Notes: generated by a model from the letters alone, not told the origin. 64,000 bases of DNA from Paenibacillus sp. FSL H8-0048 (GCF_038002825.1 NZ_JBBODF010000001.1:3038001-3102000); one strand, 5' to 3'. Numbered from the stretch's first letter, positions 54,694 to 63,343 are shown. Translations and numbers: made by a program.

Positions 54694-54848
54694 CGTCAGC
54701 GATTGGGTGTAATCATCAGCATTTGCGTTAGAGATAGCGTTAACATGTTCATTAGCGTATTTGTTAGTGTCAGGGTAATCAGCAACATTAGCATTAGTGT
54801 GTTCATTAGCGGATCATCACCCGTTAGCAGTTGCGCCATCAGTCACCG

Positions 54849-55586
54849 TTAGTTCCCCTCTGCCATGTGCCAGCATCCTCCATCCCTCCGCAGGCGCAGG
54901 ACCGTAACCTCACCAGGAGCCGGTGCTGCTGCGGTATAAAACGTCACGCCTTCGATGATCTGCGCCAGCAGCTGCCGGATAACGCCGCCATGCGTTACCA
55001 GTAATATACGGGGTACTGCAGGGGCCTCTGCTTCCTGCTGAAGCTGTGTCCAGAAATGCTCAACCCGGGCGGCGAATTGCGCCCACGCCTCCCCTTGCGG
55101 AGGCGTTGCGGACCCGGGGTTGTCAATCCAGCTCTGGTACAGCGGATTATCCTTAAGTTGATCATACGTGTAGCCCTCCCACGCCCCGAAGTCCATCTCC
55201 TTTAGCCGGGAATCATAGACTGCCTGCGGCATCAGTCGCGGAACCAAGGCCGCCAGAGTCTCCCGGCATCTGCGCAGATCACTGCAATAGACATGGCTGA
55301 ACTCTCCGCCAAGCGGCGGCTGAGCCCCCAGCTTCTCAAGCCTTTTTGCCTCTCCCGGCACAAGCGGCAAATCAGTGCTGCCCAGATAACGGTGTTCCTT
55401 ATTCCACTGGGTATAGCCATGTCGGACTAAAACCAGCTCCAGTTCCGGCTGCGCAGATTGGATGAGTGATGATGGCATGTCTTGCAACTTTGGAGCTGCC
55501 TGATCTCCCCAAGTTTCCTGGATGTTCTTAGCTTCCTGAGTTTTTCGAGCATTCTGAGTTTTTCGAGCTTTCTGAACTTTCCTCAT
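54849..55586 (-). CDS. cobC: Histidine phosphatase, probable alpha-ribazole phosphatase
   Basis: A 245-residue phosphoglycerate-mutase-fold phosphatase. The catalytic RHG is in LVLVRHGYTQWN (near residue 55); CSDLRRCRETLAAL, DFGAWEGYTYDQL and LLVTHGGVIRQLL complete the site. Position after cbiB indicates CobC, which dephosphorylates alpha-ribazole phosphate or adenosylcobalamin phosphate. The first 45 residues are an unusual charged, repetitive extension (RKTQNARKTQEAKNIQ) encoded by 18-bp repeats; a start at ATG 55478 would remove most of it. Confidence 0.85.
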   Translation of the reverse strand: MRKVQKARKTQNARKTQEAKNIQETWGDQAAPKLQDMPSSLIQSAQPELELVLVRHGYTQWNKEHRYLGSTDLPLVPGEAKRLEKLGAQPPLGGEFSHVYCSDLRRCRETLAALVPRLMPQAVYDSRLKEMDFGAWEGYTYDQLKDNPLYQSWIDNPGSATPPQGEAWAQFAARVEHFWTQLQQEAEAPAVPRILLVTHGGVIRQLLAQIIEGVTFYTAAAPAPGEVTVLRLRRDGGCWHMAEGN

Positions 55587-55592
55587 TCTGCT

Positions 55593-56558
55593 TTAGCCCC
55601 CGATCCCATGCCACAGCAAGGCAACCGCTGCACAGATGCAGACGAAGATAGCCGAGGACCACATCATCATCCGCGAGGTCACAATAATATCCTCCGGCTC
55701 CATCGTCCGCAGCGGATCACCCATGTAAGCTCTGAAAGAAGTTACTCCGTGGTATACATTCTCACCGCCGAGCCGGATACCGAGGGCTCCGGCCACTGCC
55801 GATTCCGGGTAGCCGCTGTTCGGGCTGGGATGAAGACGGGCATCCCGGCGAACCGTGTGCCAGCATCTGCGCCAGTCCAGCAGCAGAAGCGCAGCACATA
55901 AGGTTAAGAGCAGCGCGGTCATCCGTGCAGGTATGTAGTTGGCGACATCATCCAGGCGGGCGGATGCCCAGCCAAGATCGCGGTATTTATCGTTCTTGTA
56001 GCCGACCATGGAATCCAGCGTATTCACCGCACGGTAAGCCATGGCCAGCGGTGCCCCGCCCAGCAGGGCGAAGAACAGCGGTGAGATGATCGCATCGACG
56101 ATATTCTCCGCAACCGTCTCCACCGTACCGCGCACAATCTCCGGGCTATCCAGATGGCCTGTATCGCGGCCAACGATCATCCCGAGCGCCCGGCGGGCGG
56201 CGGGCAGATCCCCCAAACGCAGCTCGGCGAAAACTGCCATGCCCGCGTCCTTCAGCCCTTTGGAGGCAATGGTGGTGGAGATCAGCCATACTTCGGCTGC
56301 TCCGGCCAGCCAGGGCGATAGCCGGTAGAGCAGCATGACAACCAGCGCTGTCAGCGCCCATGCGCCGCCTGCTACCAGCAGCGGAAGAAGAATTCCCGCC
56401 CGCTTCAGAGCACCAGGCGTTGCAGCGAAGCGGCGAATCCCCCGCTCCAGGGCACTAATCGCCTTCCCCATATAAATAACGGGATGGGGGAGCTTGCGTG
56501 GGTCGCCGACTATCCGGTCCACAATATAAGCAGAGAGCAGGATGATAGCAAGCCTCAC
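55593..56558 (-). CDS. cbiB: Adenosylcobinamide-phosphate synthase
   Basis: A 321-residue membrane protein with about five spans that joins cobyric acid to (R)-1-amino-2-propanol phosphate. Segments VDRIVGDPRKLPHPVIYMGK, GRDTGHLDSPEIVRGTVETVAENIVDAIISP (seen as RDTGHLDSPEIVRGTVETVA) and NTLDSMVGYKNDKYRDLGWASARLDD mark the family. GTG start with GGGGTGAG upstream. Works with CobD, encoded two genes upstream. Confidence 0.94.
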   Translation of the reverse strand: MRLAIILLSAYIVDRIVGDPRKLPHPVIYMGKAISALERGIRRFAATPGALKRAGILLPLLVAGGAWALTALVVMLLYRLSPWLAGAAEVWLISTTIASKGLKDAGMAVFAELRLGDLPAARRALGMIVGRDTGHLDSPEIVRGTVETVAENIVDAIISPLFFALLGGAPLAMAYRAVNTLDSMVGYKNDKYRDLGWASARLDDVANYIPARMTALLLTLCAALLLLDWRRCWHTVRRDARLHPSPNSGYPESAVAGALGIRLGGENVYHGVTSFRAYMGDPLRTMEPEDIIVTSRMMMWSSAIFVCICAAVALLWHGIGG

Positions 56559-56598
56559 CTTGGCTCACCCCGCCGCTCTGTATAGTAGTCCGTGTTCG

Positions 56599-57483
56599 TC
56601 ATTCCCAGCCGCCGCTTTGAGAAATACGGGGCAGATCAGATCGTGGTGCCTCTGGCGCTTCCGCGTCAACGCCGTGCGCAGCCTGTGATTCTTCCGCGTG
56701 TACCCCTTGTGCAACCTCCGATTCCTCCACCTGTGCTCTGCTCACAGATTTCGCTGCTTCCACTGAGCGCAGGCTCTCCGTCACTGCGGCATACACCAGT
56801 CTGCCGATGGCTCCGCCGAGGTCAGTCGCCGTCCCGGCATACACATGCTCCGCAGCATAACGGCGGCTTCCGCTCACCGCAAGCACGATAGCATCCGTAG
56901 TGGTGCCGGTCGCAATGAGGCCATTCTCGGAATCCGTGATTCCGAGGTCTGCCAGTGCTGCAGCCTTCGCTTCGGTAGCCGTCATCACAGCGTTGACCAT
57001 GGCCGACTGGGACAGCCAGCCGTCGATACCAAGCATGATGTTGATCGTGCCCGGCCGATAGGCCGCCAGCACACTGCGCTCAGACCCGGCCCGGGTCGCA
57101 TTGCCCGCAGCCGCTGTGACGCAGCAGAATATGCCCGCTGATCCGGTATCCTCCTCAGCAACGGCGGCGTGCTCCAGCGGAACTGCCGTCATCAGGCCCG
57201 CGCAGCCTTCCAGCGGGTAGCCCCACTCCTGAAGCTTGTTTTCCAGATCCTGCACCGGATTGCTGCATTCGTAGTCCCGGCTGACGTATTGATTCACCGC
57301 ACGCTTCAGACGCCCCGCGCCTCCGCCATATACCGCACTTGATATACTGTCCGCTTCAGCCGGAAATTCCAGCAGCAGATGGCCCTCCCGCCATTCCAGC
57401 GCCAGCCCGGGCCATACCTTGCTCTGGTACGCCTTCACTCCGCCTTCCAAATTAAAAGGCAAACGAACCTCGATCTCATCCAT
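56599..57483 (-). CDS. cbiZ: Adenosylcobinamide amidohydrolase
   Basis: A 294-residue CbiZ protein. The family core CCVTAAAGNATRAGSE, GTINIMLGIDGWLSQSAMVN, AVMTATEAKAAALADLGI and ATGTTTDAIVLAVSG is complete. CbiZ removes the aminopropanol side chain of (pseudo)cobinamides to give cobyric acid, allowing salvage and remodelling of foreign corrinoids. The last 50 residues are a repetitive acidic tail (EESEVAQGVHAEESQAAHGV). AAAGGAG precedes the ATG. With CbiB and CobD beside it, this forms a remodelling module. Confidence 0.92.
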   Translation of the reverse strand: MDEIEVRLPFNLEGGVKAYQSKVWPGLALEWREGHLLLEFPAEADSISSAVYGGGAGRLKRAVNQYVSRDYECSNPVQDLENKLQEWGYPLEGCAGLMTAVPLEHAAVAEEDTGSAGIFCCVTAAAGNATRAGSERSVLAAYRPGTINIMLGIDGWLSQSAMVNAVMTATEAKAAALADLGITDSENGLIATGTTTDAIVLAVSGSRRYAAEHVYAGTATDLGGAIGRLVYAAVTESLRSVEAAKSVSRAQVEESEVAQGVHAEESQAAHGVDAEAPEAPRSDLPRISQSGGWE

Positions 57484-57537
57484 GTATCACCGACTCCTTT
57501 CATTAATGACTCTCAAAATCTCCTGAGTGCGGATGTC

Positions 57538-58629
57538 TCACATCCCCGCCCGGACCAGCTCCCCCAACTGCCGCAGCAAACGGTCATTGTCTCCGCGGCC
57601 CTTGACCGCGATGCGGATATGCCCGGCTTCAAGGCCGGGATACATCGCGCAGCTGCGGACGAGGATGCCGCCCGCGCCCAGCCGCTGCTGCATCTCCTGC
57701 GCGCTCCACGGAGCAGGCAGCCGCAGCAGCAGGAAGTTCGCCTCGCCCGGCGGCACGCCGCAGCCGAGCTCAAGCAAGCCCTCCCGCAGCCGCTGCCGCT
57801 CGGCTGCGATCAGCGCGCGCGTCTCCTGCCCGTAGCCGCCGCCGCAGCGCAGGCAAGCTTCCCCGGCCAGCAGCGCCAGGCCGTTGACGCTCCAGGTCAC
57901 CTGCTTGCCGGTCATGGCCGCGGCAAGCGCCGGATGCGCGGCAGTGAAGCCCAGCCGCAGCCCCGGAATGGCAAAAAACTTCGTCATCGAGCGCACCAGC
58001 ACCGTATGACGATAAGCCCCCAGCTCCGGCAGCAGAGATTGCCGGTCCGCTTCCGGGATGAAGTCGATGAACGCTTCATCTACTGCCAGCACCGTCCCGC
58101 AGGCCTCCGCCTGCTGCGCGAGCTGCCGCAGCGCGTCCAGCGGATACTGGACGCCGTTCGGATTATTCGGCTGGCCGAGGAACAGCAGATCGACCTGCTC
58201 CAGCAGGCCGGAGACGGCGTCCACAGATGCCCTGTAGTCCTCTTCTGCTGTTCCCTGAACAGACAAGACCTCCGCGCCGAACTGCTCCGCGAGCTGGCGG
58301 TACTCGGAGAAGCACGGCTCCACGACACCCACCCGGCGCGGCGCCACCGCCAGGAGCAGCAGCGCCATCGACTCTGCCGCCCCGTTCGCCACGGTAATCC
58401 AATCCGTCCCGCGACCCAGGTCCTCCGCCAGCAGCGCCTTCAGCCTGCGGTGGCCCGGATCGGGGTACGCTGTGATAGCGGAGACCGCATCCCGCAGCAG
58501 CGCCAGCACGCCGGGCGGCGGCCCCAGCGGATTAATATTGGCGCTGAAATCCAGGAACCCGCCGCTGTTGTCCCCGTATAACTCGGCTGCGGTCAACAGA
58601 TCACCGCCATGTCCATATTTTTCAAGCAT
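57538..58629 (-). CDS. cobD: L-threonine-O-3-phosphate decarboxylase
   Basis: A 363-residue fold-type I PLP enzyme producing aminopropanol phosphate for the nucleotide loop. It starts MLEKYGHGGDLLTAAELYGD, continues FLDFSANINPLGPPPGV, and has the PLP lysine in VRSMTKFFAIPGLRLGF. ATG 58629 is preferred because GGGGGA lies seven bases before it. It appears to head the cobD-cbiZ-cbiB-cobC operon. No B12 riboswitch was seen in the 300-bp leader region. Confidence 0.92.
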   Translation of the reverse strand: MLEKYGHGGDLLTAAELYGDNSGGFLDFSANINPLGPPPGVLALLRDAVSAITAYPDPGHRRLKALLAEDLGRGTDWITVANGAAESMALLLLAVAPRRVGVVEPCFSEYRQLAEQFGAEVLSVQGTAEEDYRASVDAVSGLLEQVDLLFLGQPNNPNGVQYPLDALRQLAQQAEACGTVLAVDEAFIDFIPEADRQSLLPELGAYRHTVLVRSMTKFFAIPGLRLGFTAAHPALAAAMTGKQVTWSVNGLALLAGEACLRCGGGYGQETRALIAAERQRLREGLLELGCGVPPGEANFLLLRLPAPWSAQEMQQRLGAGGILVRSCAMYPGLEAGHIRIAVKGRGDNDRLLRQLGELVRAGM

Positions 58630-58644
58630 ATGTATATCCCCCAT

Positions 58645-58871
58645 GGTTATATTTCGTCATCCTACATCCCCCGTGTCCATAACTCCCCATCATAATATCC
58701 TCCGTGTCCATGTTTCCATCCTAAATCCTCTCTGTCCACACTATTAATAATTTATCATCGCTACATCAGGCAGTTACCTTCCCATTCTCCCAATTATTGG
58801 CCAATTGCCGGAAATCCGTCAATGCTATTTCCCCCACTTCCGTGCCTCCCCGCCCCATTCCCCCTTCCCTT
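58645..58871. other. Gene-free region between cobD and lplA
   Basis: About 230 bp rich in C and T. It holds two or three copies of a CCCCGTGTCCATAA-like word (near 58667 and 58701, with a variant near 58732). No riboswitch, hairpin or small gene could be supported. The lplA promoter follows. Confidence 0.6.
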
Positions 58872-58900
58872 TTGTAGAAATCTCTCTTTTAGTTTAGAAT
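58872..58900 (+). promoter_or_regulatory. Sigma-A promoter for lplA
   Basis: TTGTAG, 17-bp spacer, TAGAAT, ending 39 bp before the lplA ATG. Confidence 0.7.
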
Positions 58901-58939
58901 AAGTACAGCAGTTTACTATGGTTAACGGAGGAATCACGA

Positions 58940-59944
58940 ATGCTTTTTATCGATAACACCGGAATTACAGACGCTTCGATCAATCTGGCCATTGAGGAGT
59001 TTGCGCTCAAAAACCTCCCGATGGACGAGAGCTACCTGCTCTTCTATATCAACAGCCCGTCGATCATTATCGGTAAGCATCAGAATACGATCGAGGAGAT
59101 CAACCAGGAATATGTGAAGGAGCATAACATCCAGGTCGTGCGGCGGCTGTCCGGCGGCGGTGCGGTGTATCATGATCTCGGCAACCTCAACTTCAGCTTC
59201 ATTACCAAGGATGACGGCCAGTCCTTCCATAACTTCCTGAAATTCACCCAGCCGGTCATCGACTATCTGCAGTCTATGGGCGTGAACGCCGAGCTGAGCG
59301 GACGCAACGATCTACAGGTCGGGGAGCAGAAAATCTCCGGCAACGCCCAATTCTCCTCGCGTGGACGTATGTTCAGCCATGGCACCCTGATGTTCGATCT
59401 GAATCTGGATGATGTCCAGGCTTCCCTGAACGTAAATCCAGAGAAGTTCAAGTCGAAGAGTACCAAGTCTGTGCGCAGCCGGGTCGCCAATATCAAGGAG
59501 CTGCTGGGCAATCCTGACATGACCATTGAACAATTCCGCGAGGGGCTGCTGCGTTCAATCTTCGGCATGGAGGCCTCCGAGGTGCCGCAGTACAAGCTGA
59601 CAATGGACGACTGGGTGCGGATCAATGAAATCTCCAAGGAGCATTACCAGAATTGGGACTGGAACTATGGTCTGTCGCCGAAGAGCAACGTGAAGCACAC
59701 CCGCAAATTCCCGGCAGGGCTCGTGGACATCCGCATGGATATTGAGGATTCAGTCATCCGGGAGATCAAAATCTACGGCGACTTCTTCGGCGTCGGCGAT
59801 GTGGCAGATGTGGAGAACGCGCTGCGCGGCAAGCGTTATGAGGAGGCAGAGGTCCGCCAGGCACTGGCTGATCTCGATCTGAAGCATTACTTCGGCCGCA
59901 TTGAACCGGAGGACTTCATCGGACTTGTGTTTCTTGAGGAATAG
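58940..59944 (+). CDS. lplA: Lipoate--protein ligase
   Basis: A 334-residue ligase that activates free lipoate with ATP and attaches it to lipoyl domains of 2-oxoacid dehydrogenases and GcvH. The N-terminal domain carries VRRLSGGGAVYHDLGNLNFSF, the lipoate-binding RRLSGGGAVYHD motif, and the NDLQVGEQKISGNAQ lysine motif; a C-terminal accessory domain follows. The length matches LplJ-type enzymes of Bacillus. CGGAGGAATC precedes the ATG. Confidence 0.95.
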   Translation: MLFIDNTGITDASINLAIEEFALKNLPMDESYLLFYINSPSIIIGKHQNTIEEINQEYVKEHNIQVVRRLSGGGAVYHDLGNLNFSFITKDDGQSFHNFLKFTQPVIDYLQSMGVNAELSGRNDLQVGEQKISGNAQFSSRGRMFSHGTLMFDLNLDDVQASLNVNPEKFKSKSTKSVRSRVANIKELLGNPDMTIEQFREGLLRSIFGMEASEVPQYKLTMDDWVRINEISKEHYQNWDWNYGLSPKSNVKHTRKFPAGLVDIRMDIEDSVIREIKIYGDFFGVGDVADVENALRGKRYEEAEVRQALADLDLKHYFGRIEPEDFIGLVFLEE

Positions 59945-59972
59945 TTTCATAGCAAGTCGAATTTTATATTTT

Positions 59973-60024
59973 AAAAGAACCCCGCTAACCTGCCGCGTCC
60001 TGCGCAGAGCTAGTGGGGTTCTTT
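59973..60024 (+). terminator. Terminator of lplA
   Basis: AAAAGAACCCC / GGGGTTCTTT stem with an inner GCTA/TAG pairing, directly after the lplA stop. Confidence 0.85.
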
Positions 60025-60099
60025 GCCTTCGTATACTTGGTGTGCTTGGTGGGCTTGGTGGGTTTGACGGGGTTGGCGCAATTGCAACCTTTGACCCGC

Positions 60100-60296
60100 C
60101 ACAAACAGTTGGAGAAACGTATCTTATTTAGTGGGTTTCTGCGGATTTCACGGAAGCAGGTGGATAAATGGCATCTATTCATATGCGATTCTGCTACTTG
60201 GGCCGATAGGAGAGGAATTAAGTGTTGTTTATCCAACTACTGTCCCGTAAAGCGCTACTCGTTCATCAGCAAGTGTAGAAAACCCAACTGTTTCTG
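60100..60296. repeat. Dispersed four-hairpin element F (homologue of E)
   Basis: AGTTGG/AGGTGG at 60107 and 60158, and inverted CCAACT at 60233 and 60284. Right arms on the A-D definition start near 60119, 60170, 60232 and 60283: spacings 51, 62 and 51. Preceded by G/T-rich sequence (60030-60080) that also makes pairs with the terminator. Lies between convergent lplA and the DUF457-like gene; 60297-60440 holds nothing else I can support. Confidence 0.7.
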
Positions 60297-60440
60297 CACT
60301 TAACTCATCCGATCCAAATTCCGAAGAATCATATCTACTCCATCTCACCTAATCTGGCATTCCCATCCGCTAATTTACGTGAGCCCACTCTCTCGCACAC
60401 ACGAGAACCTGTCTGTAACCATACAATAATCCTGCACGGA

Positions 60441-61151
60441 CTATACAAGCACGAACACATACACAACGAGCGCCAGCGTAAGCATCACGCATACTTTCTC
60501 CACCGCATTGCCCTTCTTCGTGCCGGTGCTCATCAGCTTCAGGCGCAGCTTGAAGGGGATCGGAGGCAGCGGGGTAATCCCGCGCTGGGTCAGGGAGTCG
60601 GCGAGGAGATGCAGCCCGTAGGACAGGCTCCCGGCAATCCACAGACTGCCGCCGTCATTCATGTCAAGGGAGACGAAGTATAACAGCGCGCCCCATCCGG
60701 CTACGGCATACAGCGTATGCGTGATTCCCCGGTGTGGAACTACGGAAGCTACGACCAGCACACAGGCGGCGATATAATTCCAGGGATCGTAGGCATCGGC
60801 AAAAGCAAACAAGGCCAGCGCAATCAGCAGCATCACCAGATGCCGCAGCCTGCGGCTGGGCAGGAAGGATACGCTGCCGACCAGCAGCGCCAGTGCGATA
60901 TTCCAGGGCGGCTCCGCTATCCCGGCAAAATAAAGATAAATGCCAGCTCCGATCAGCGACACCTGTAAAATACGCAGCAAAAACTCTGGCACGGCCTTGC
61001 GTACCAGCAAGGAATTCGGCTCGTCGATATCGGGCAGCAGTGAGCTGACCACGGCGACGGCAACAGCCGGAAGGGTAATAGCATGCCCTAGCAAGCTCAT
61101 GGCGGACAGGGTAACCCCGGTGCTGATAACTAAATGGGATTTGCCCATCAT
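60441..61151 (-). CDS. DUF457/YdjM-family membrane protein
   Basis: A 236-residue membrane protein of the family annotated as membrane-bound metal-dependent hydrolases. It begins MMGKSHLVISTGVTLSAMSLL and has the conserved VVSSLLPDIDEPNSLL, the HRGITHTLYAVAGW histidines, and LLADSLTQRGITPLPP near the C-terminus. About six spans. AAGGAG lies ten bases before the ATG. Catalytic activity of the family is not well established. Confidence 0.88.
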   Translation of the reverse strand: MMGKSHLVISTGVTLSAMSLLGHAITLPAVAVAVVSSLLPDIDEPNSLLVRKAVPEFLLRILQVSLIGAGIYLYFAGIAEPPWNIALALLVGSVSFLPSRRLRHLVMLLIALALFAFADAYDPWNYIAACVLVVASVVPHRGITHTLYAVAGWGALLYFVSLDMNDGGSLWIAGSLSYGLHLLADSLTQRGITPLPPIPFKLRLKLMSTGTKKGNAVEKVCVMLTLALVVYVFVLV

Positions 61152-61317
61152 GGTGAATCCGCTCCTTAGATGAAAGTATAAATGCTTCTGGATGTCTTGA
61201 AATAAGAACAGGTGTGCGGTTACCGAAGTATACCAAGGCTTTCCTTTTTTGTCCAGCTTATATGTAGTTTAGAGGCTCCTCAGGCCCGCAGGACCAAGGA
61301 AGCCGTACAGTTTCGGC

Positions 61318-61346
61318 TTGTCCTGCCCCCTGTTTTAGGATACAAT
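61318..61346 (+). promoter_or_regulatory. Sigma-A promoter for the DMT transporter
   Basis: TTGTCC, 17-bp spacer, TACAAT, 37 bp before the GTG start. Confidence 0.65.
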
Positions 61347-61383
61347 TTGGACAACTCAACTGGCCCTGAAAGGATGACACCCT

Positions 61384-62295
61384 GTGAATCGCTCCCGAAT
61401 CGCCGATCTAAGTCTCCTCCTGGTGGCGATGATGTGGGGCTGTACGTTTCTGATCGTGCAGTCCGCCGTGCGGGTGCTGCCGCCGCTTGCCTTTAACAGC
61501 ATCCGGTTTACAGGTGCCGCTGTGCTGCTGGCCTTGATTACCGCTGTCTTTTACCGCCAGGAATGGCGGAAGCTGAGCTTGCGCATGGTGGTGCATGCCC
61601 TGCTGCTGGGCCTCTTCCTGTTCCTCGGCTACGGCTTCCAGACCGTCGGGCTGCTGTACACCACCACCTCCAACACGGGATTTATTACCGGGCTGTCGGT
61701 GGTGCTCGTGCCGTTCCTGTCTCTGGCGCTGCTGAAGACGGCCATCTCCAGATATACCTGGCTGAGCGCCGGGCTTGCAGCAGGCGGCTTATATCTGCTG
61801 ACCTTTACCGGCTCTGCCTTCTCCCTGAATAAGGGCGATGGCCTGATTCTGCTCTGCGCCGTGGCTTTTGCGCTGCAGATCGCGTATACCGGCAGATACG
61901 CACAGCGTTATCCGGCCCTGCCGCTCGCGTCGCTTCAGCTCGGCTTCGTAGGCCTGCTCAGCATCGCCGCCTCCCTGCTCGTAGACGGAAGCGGCCCGCT
62001 GCTGCACAGCGGAGAGCTGCTCCGCCAGCCGGAGATGCTCACTGCAATGCTGATCTCCATCGGGCCCACCAGTGCCTTCGCCTTCTGGATTCAGACGGCC
62101 TGCCAGAAATACACCACCCCGTCCCGGGTGGCGGTCATCTATGCCATGGAGCCGGTGTTCGCGGCCGTCACCGGCCTGCTCTTCGGCGGAGAGACGCTGG
62201 GTATATCTGCGCTGCTCGGCTGCAGCTGCATTCTGGCCGCCATGCTGCTGGCGGAGCTCAGCCCCGCACCGCCCCGGACGCAGGCGGAGGGCTGA
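61384..62295 (+). CDS. DMT-superfamily (EamA) transporter
   Basis: A 303-residue protein with ten spans in two EamA repeats. Typical pieces are ADLSLLLVAMMWGCTFLIVQ (repeat one start) and LYTTTSNTGFITGLSVVLVP, and GLILLCAVAFALQIAYTGRYA in repeat two with YAMEPVFAAVTGLLFGGETL. It exports or imports small metabolites; the substrate is unknown. GTG start with AAAGGA nine bases upstream. Confidence 0.92.
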   Translation: MNRSRIADLSLLLVAMMWGCTFLIVQSAVRVLPPLAFNSIRFTGAAVLLALITAVFYRQEWRKLSLRMVVHALLLGLFLFLGYGFQTVGLLYTTTSNTGFITGLSVVLVPFLSLALLKTAISRYTWLSAGLAAGGLYLLTFTGSAFSLNKGDGLILLCAVAFALQIAYTGRYAQRYPALPLASLQLGFVGLLSIAASLLVDGSGPLLHSGELLRQPEMLTAMLISIGPTSAFAFWIQTACQKYTTPSRVAVIYAMEPVFAAVTGLLFGGETLGISALLGCSCILAAMLLAELSPAPPRTQAEG

Positions 62296-62418
62296 ACCGG
62301 AATCCGCGAACCTTTTTACCAGACTTGCTACAGACAGAGAGCCGTGCTTCCGTTCCCCTTCCTAATAGAAGTGATAGCGGATAGCCGGACTACAAACCAC
62401 ACTTAGGAGAGAACCCAA

Positions 62419-63231
62419 ATGTACAAATTGATTGCCATTGATATTGACGATACCCTGATTAACGACGACAAGGAAGTGACCCCGGCCACCCAAACCGCGC
62501 TGGAGCAGGCTGTAGCCGCAGGCGTTGTAGTCACCCTCGCTACCGGACGCGCTTATGCTTCCGCCCAGGCAATTGCCCGCCAGACCGGACTGAATGTGCC
62601 GATTATTACCTACCAAGGGGCGCTGGTAAAGAACCTGCTGGATGAAGAGGTCCTATATGAGCGTTATGTGCCGCAGGAGGCGGTACGCAAGCTTTTCCAG
62701 TATTGTGTAGAGCATAATCTGCACCTGCAGACTTATATTGACGACAAGCTGTATGCCCGCGAAGAGAACCAGAAGCTGATTGACTATTCGACTCTGAACG
62801 GAACGCAGTACTATATCGAGCCAGACTGGGAAGCGAAGCTGGTTCCTCAAAAAACTCCAAAAATGCTCATTATCGACGATCCCGATTTCCTCGATGAGCT
62901 GTCCCCAATCCTGCGCAGCCTGCTCGGTGATTCCGTTCATATCACGAAGTCCAAGCCGCATTTCCTGGAGATCATGCATCATGAAGGCACCAAGGGTCTG
63001 GCCCTGGAATTCCTGGCCGCACACTTTGGCTGCGAGCTGTCCGAGACGATGGCTGTCGGCGATTCCTGGAATGATCATGAGATGCTTGAAGCTGCGGGTC
63101 TCGGTGTGGCGATGGCGAATGCCATTCCTGCACTTAAGGAAATCGCTGATTTCGTTACGCTCAGCAACAATGAGGACGGCGTGAAATACGCCATTGATAA
63201 GTTCATTCTTAACGCAGGCCAAGAAGCATAA
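62419..63231 (+). CDS. Cof-type HAD-IIB phosphatase
   Basis: A 270-residue HAD phosphatase with a C2 cap. Motif I is AIDIDDTLIND, motif II VVTLATGRAY, motif III includes KSKPHFLEIM and the lysine preceding GLALEFLA, and motif IV is AVGDSWNDHEML, with a late GVAMANAIPALKEIADFVT. Such enzymes hydrolyse sugar phosphates, PLP or FMN. TAGGAGAG precedes the ATG. Confidence 0.94.
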   Translation: MYKLIAIDIDDTLINDDKEVTPATQTALEQAVAAGVVVTLATGRAYASAQAIARQTGLNVPIITYQGALVKNLLDEEVLYERYVPQEAVRKLFQYCVEHNLHLQTYIDDKLYAREENQKLIDYSTLNGTQYYIEPDWEAKLVPQKTPKMLIIDDPDFLDELSPILRSLLGDSVHITKSKPHFLEIMHHEGTKGLALEFLAAHFGCELSETMAVGDSWNDHEMLEAAGLGVAMANAIPALKEIADFVTLSNNEDGVKYAIDKFILNAGQEA

Positions 63232-63261
63232 GCTGCTGCAATAACAGCAGAGTACAATGCC

Positions 63262-63316
63262 AAAAAGGGTGGTACCCCGCAGGTTCATGGTACGAACTGC
63301 GGTGCGCCACCCTTTT
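63262..63316 (+). terminator. Terminator downstream of the Cof-type HAD gene
   Basis: AAAAGGGTGG / CCACCCTTTT outer stem and CCGCAG / CTGCGG inner stem. The 5' arm resembles a T-box core (see rejected items), but works simply as a strong terminator 30 bp after the stop codon. Confidence 0.88.
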
Positions 63317-63343
63317 ATCCTAATATAGAAAGGAAGATCCTTC

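Noticed and set aside
54710..54845. Simple-sequence repeat or regulatory array of GTTAGC/ATTAGT words
   Set aside because: The words are irregular in length and spacing; best described as low-complexity sequence.
63262..63316. T-box riboswitch (AGGGTGGTACC core)
   Set aside because: Only 30 bp separate it from the preceding stop codon, leaving no room for Stem I, and the downstream gene is not a tRNA synthetase or amino acid gene. An extra C interrupts the core.
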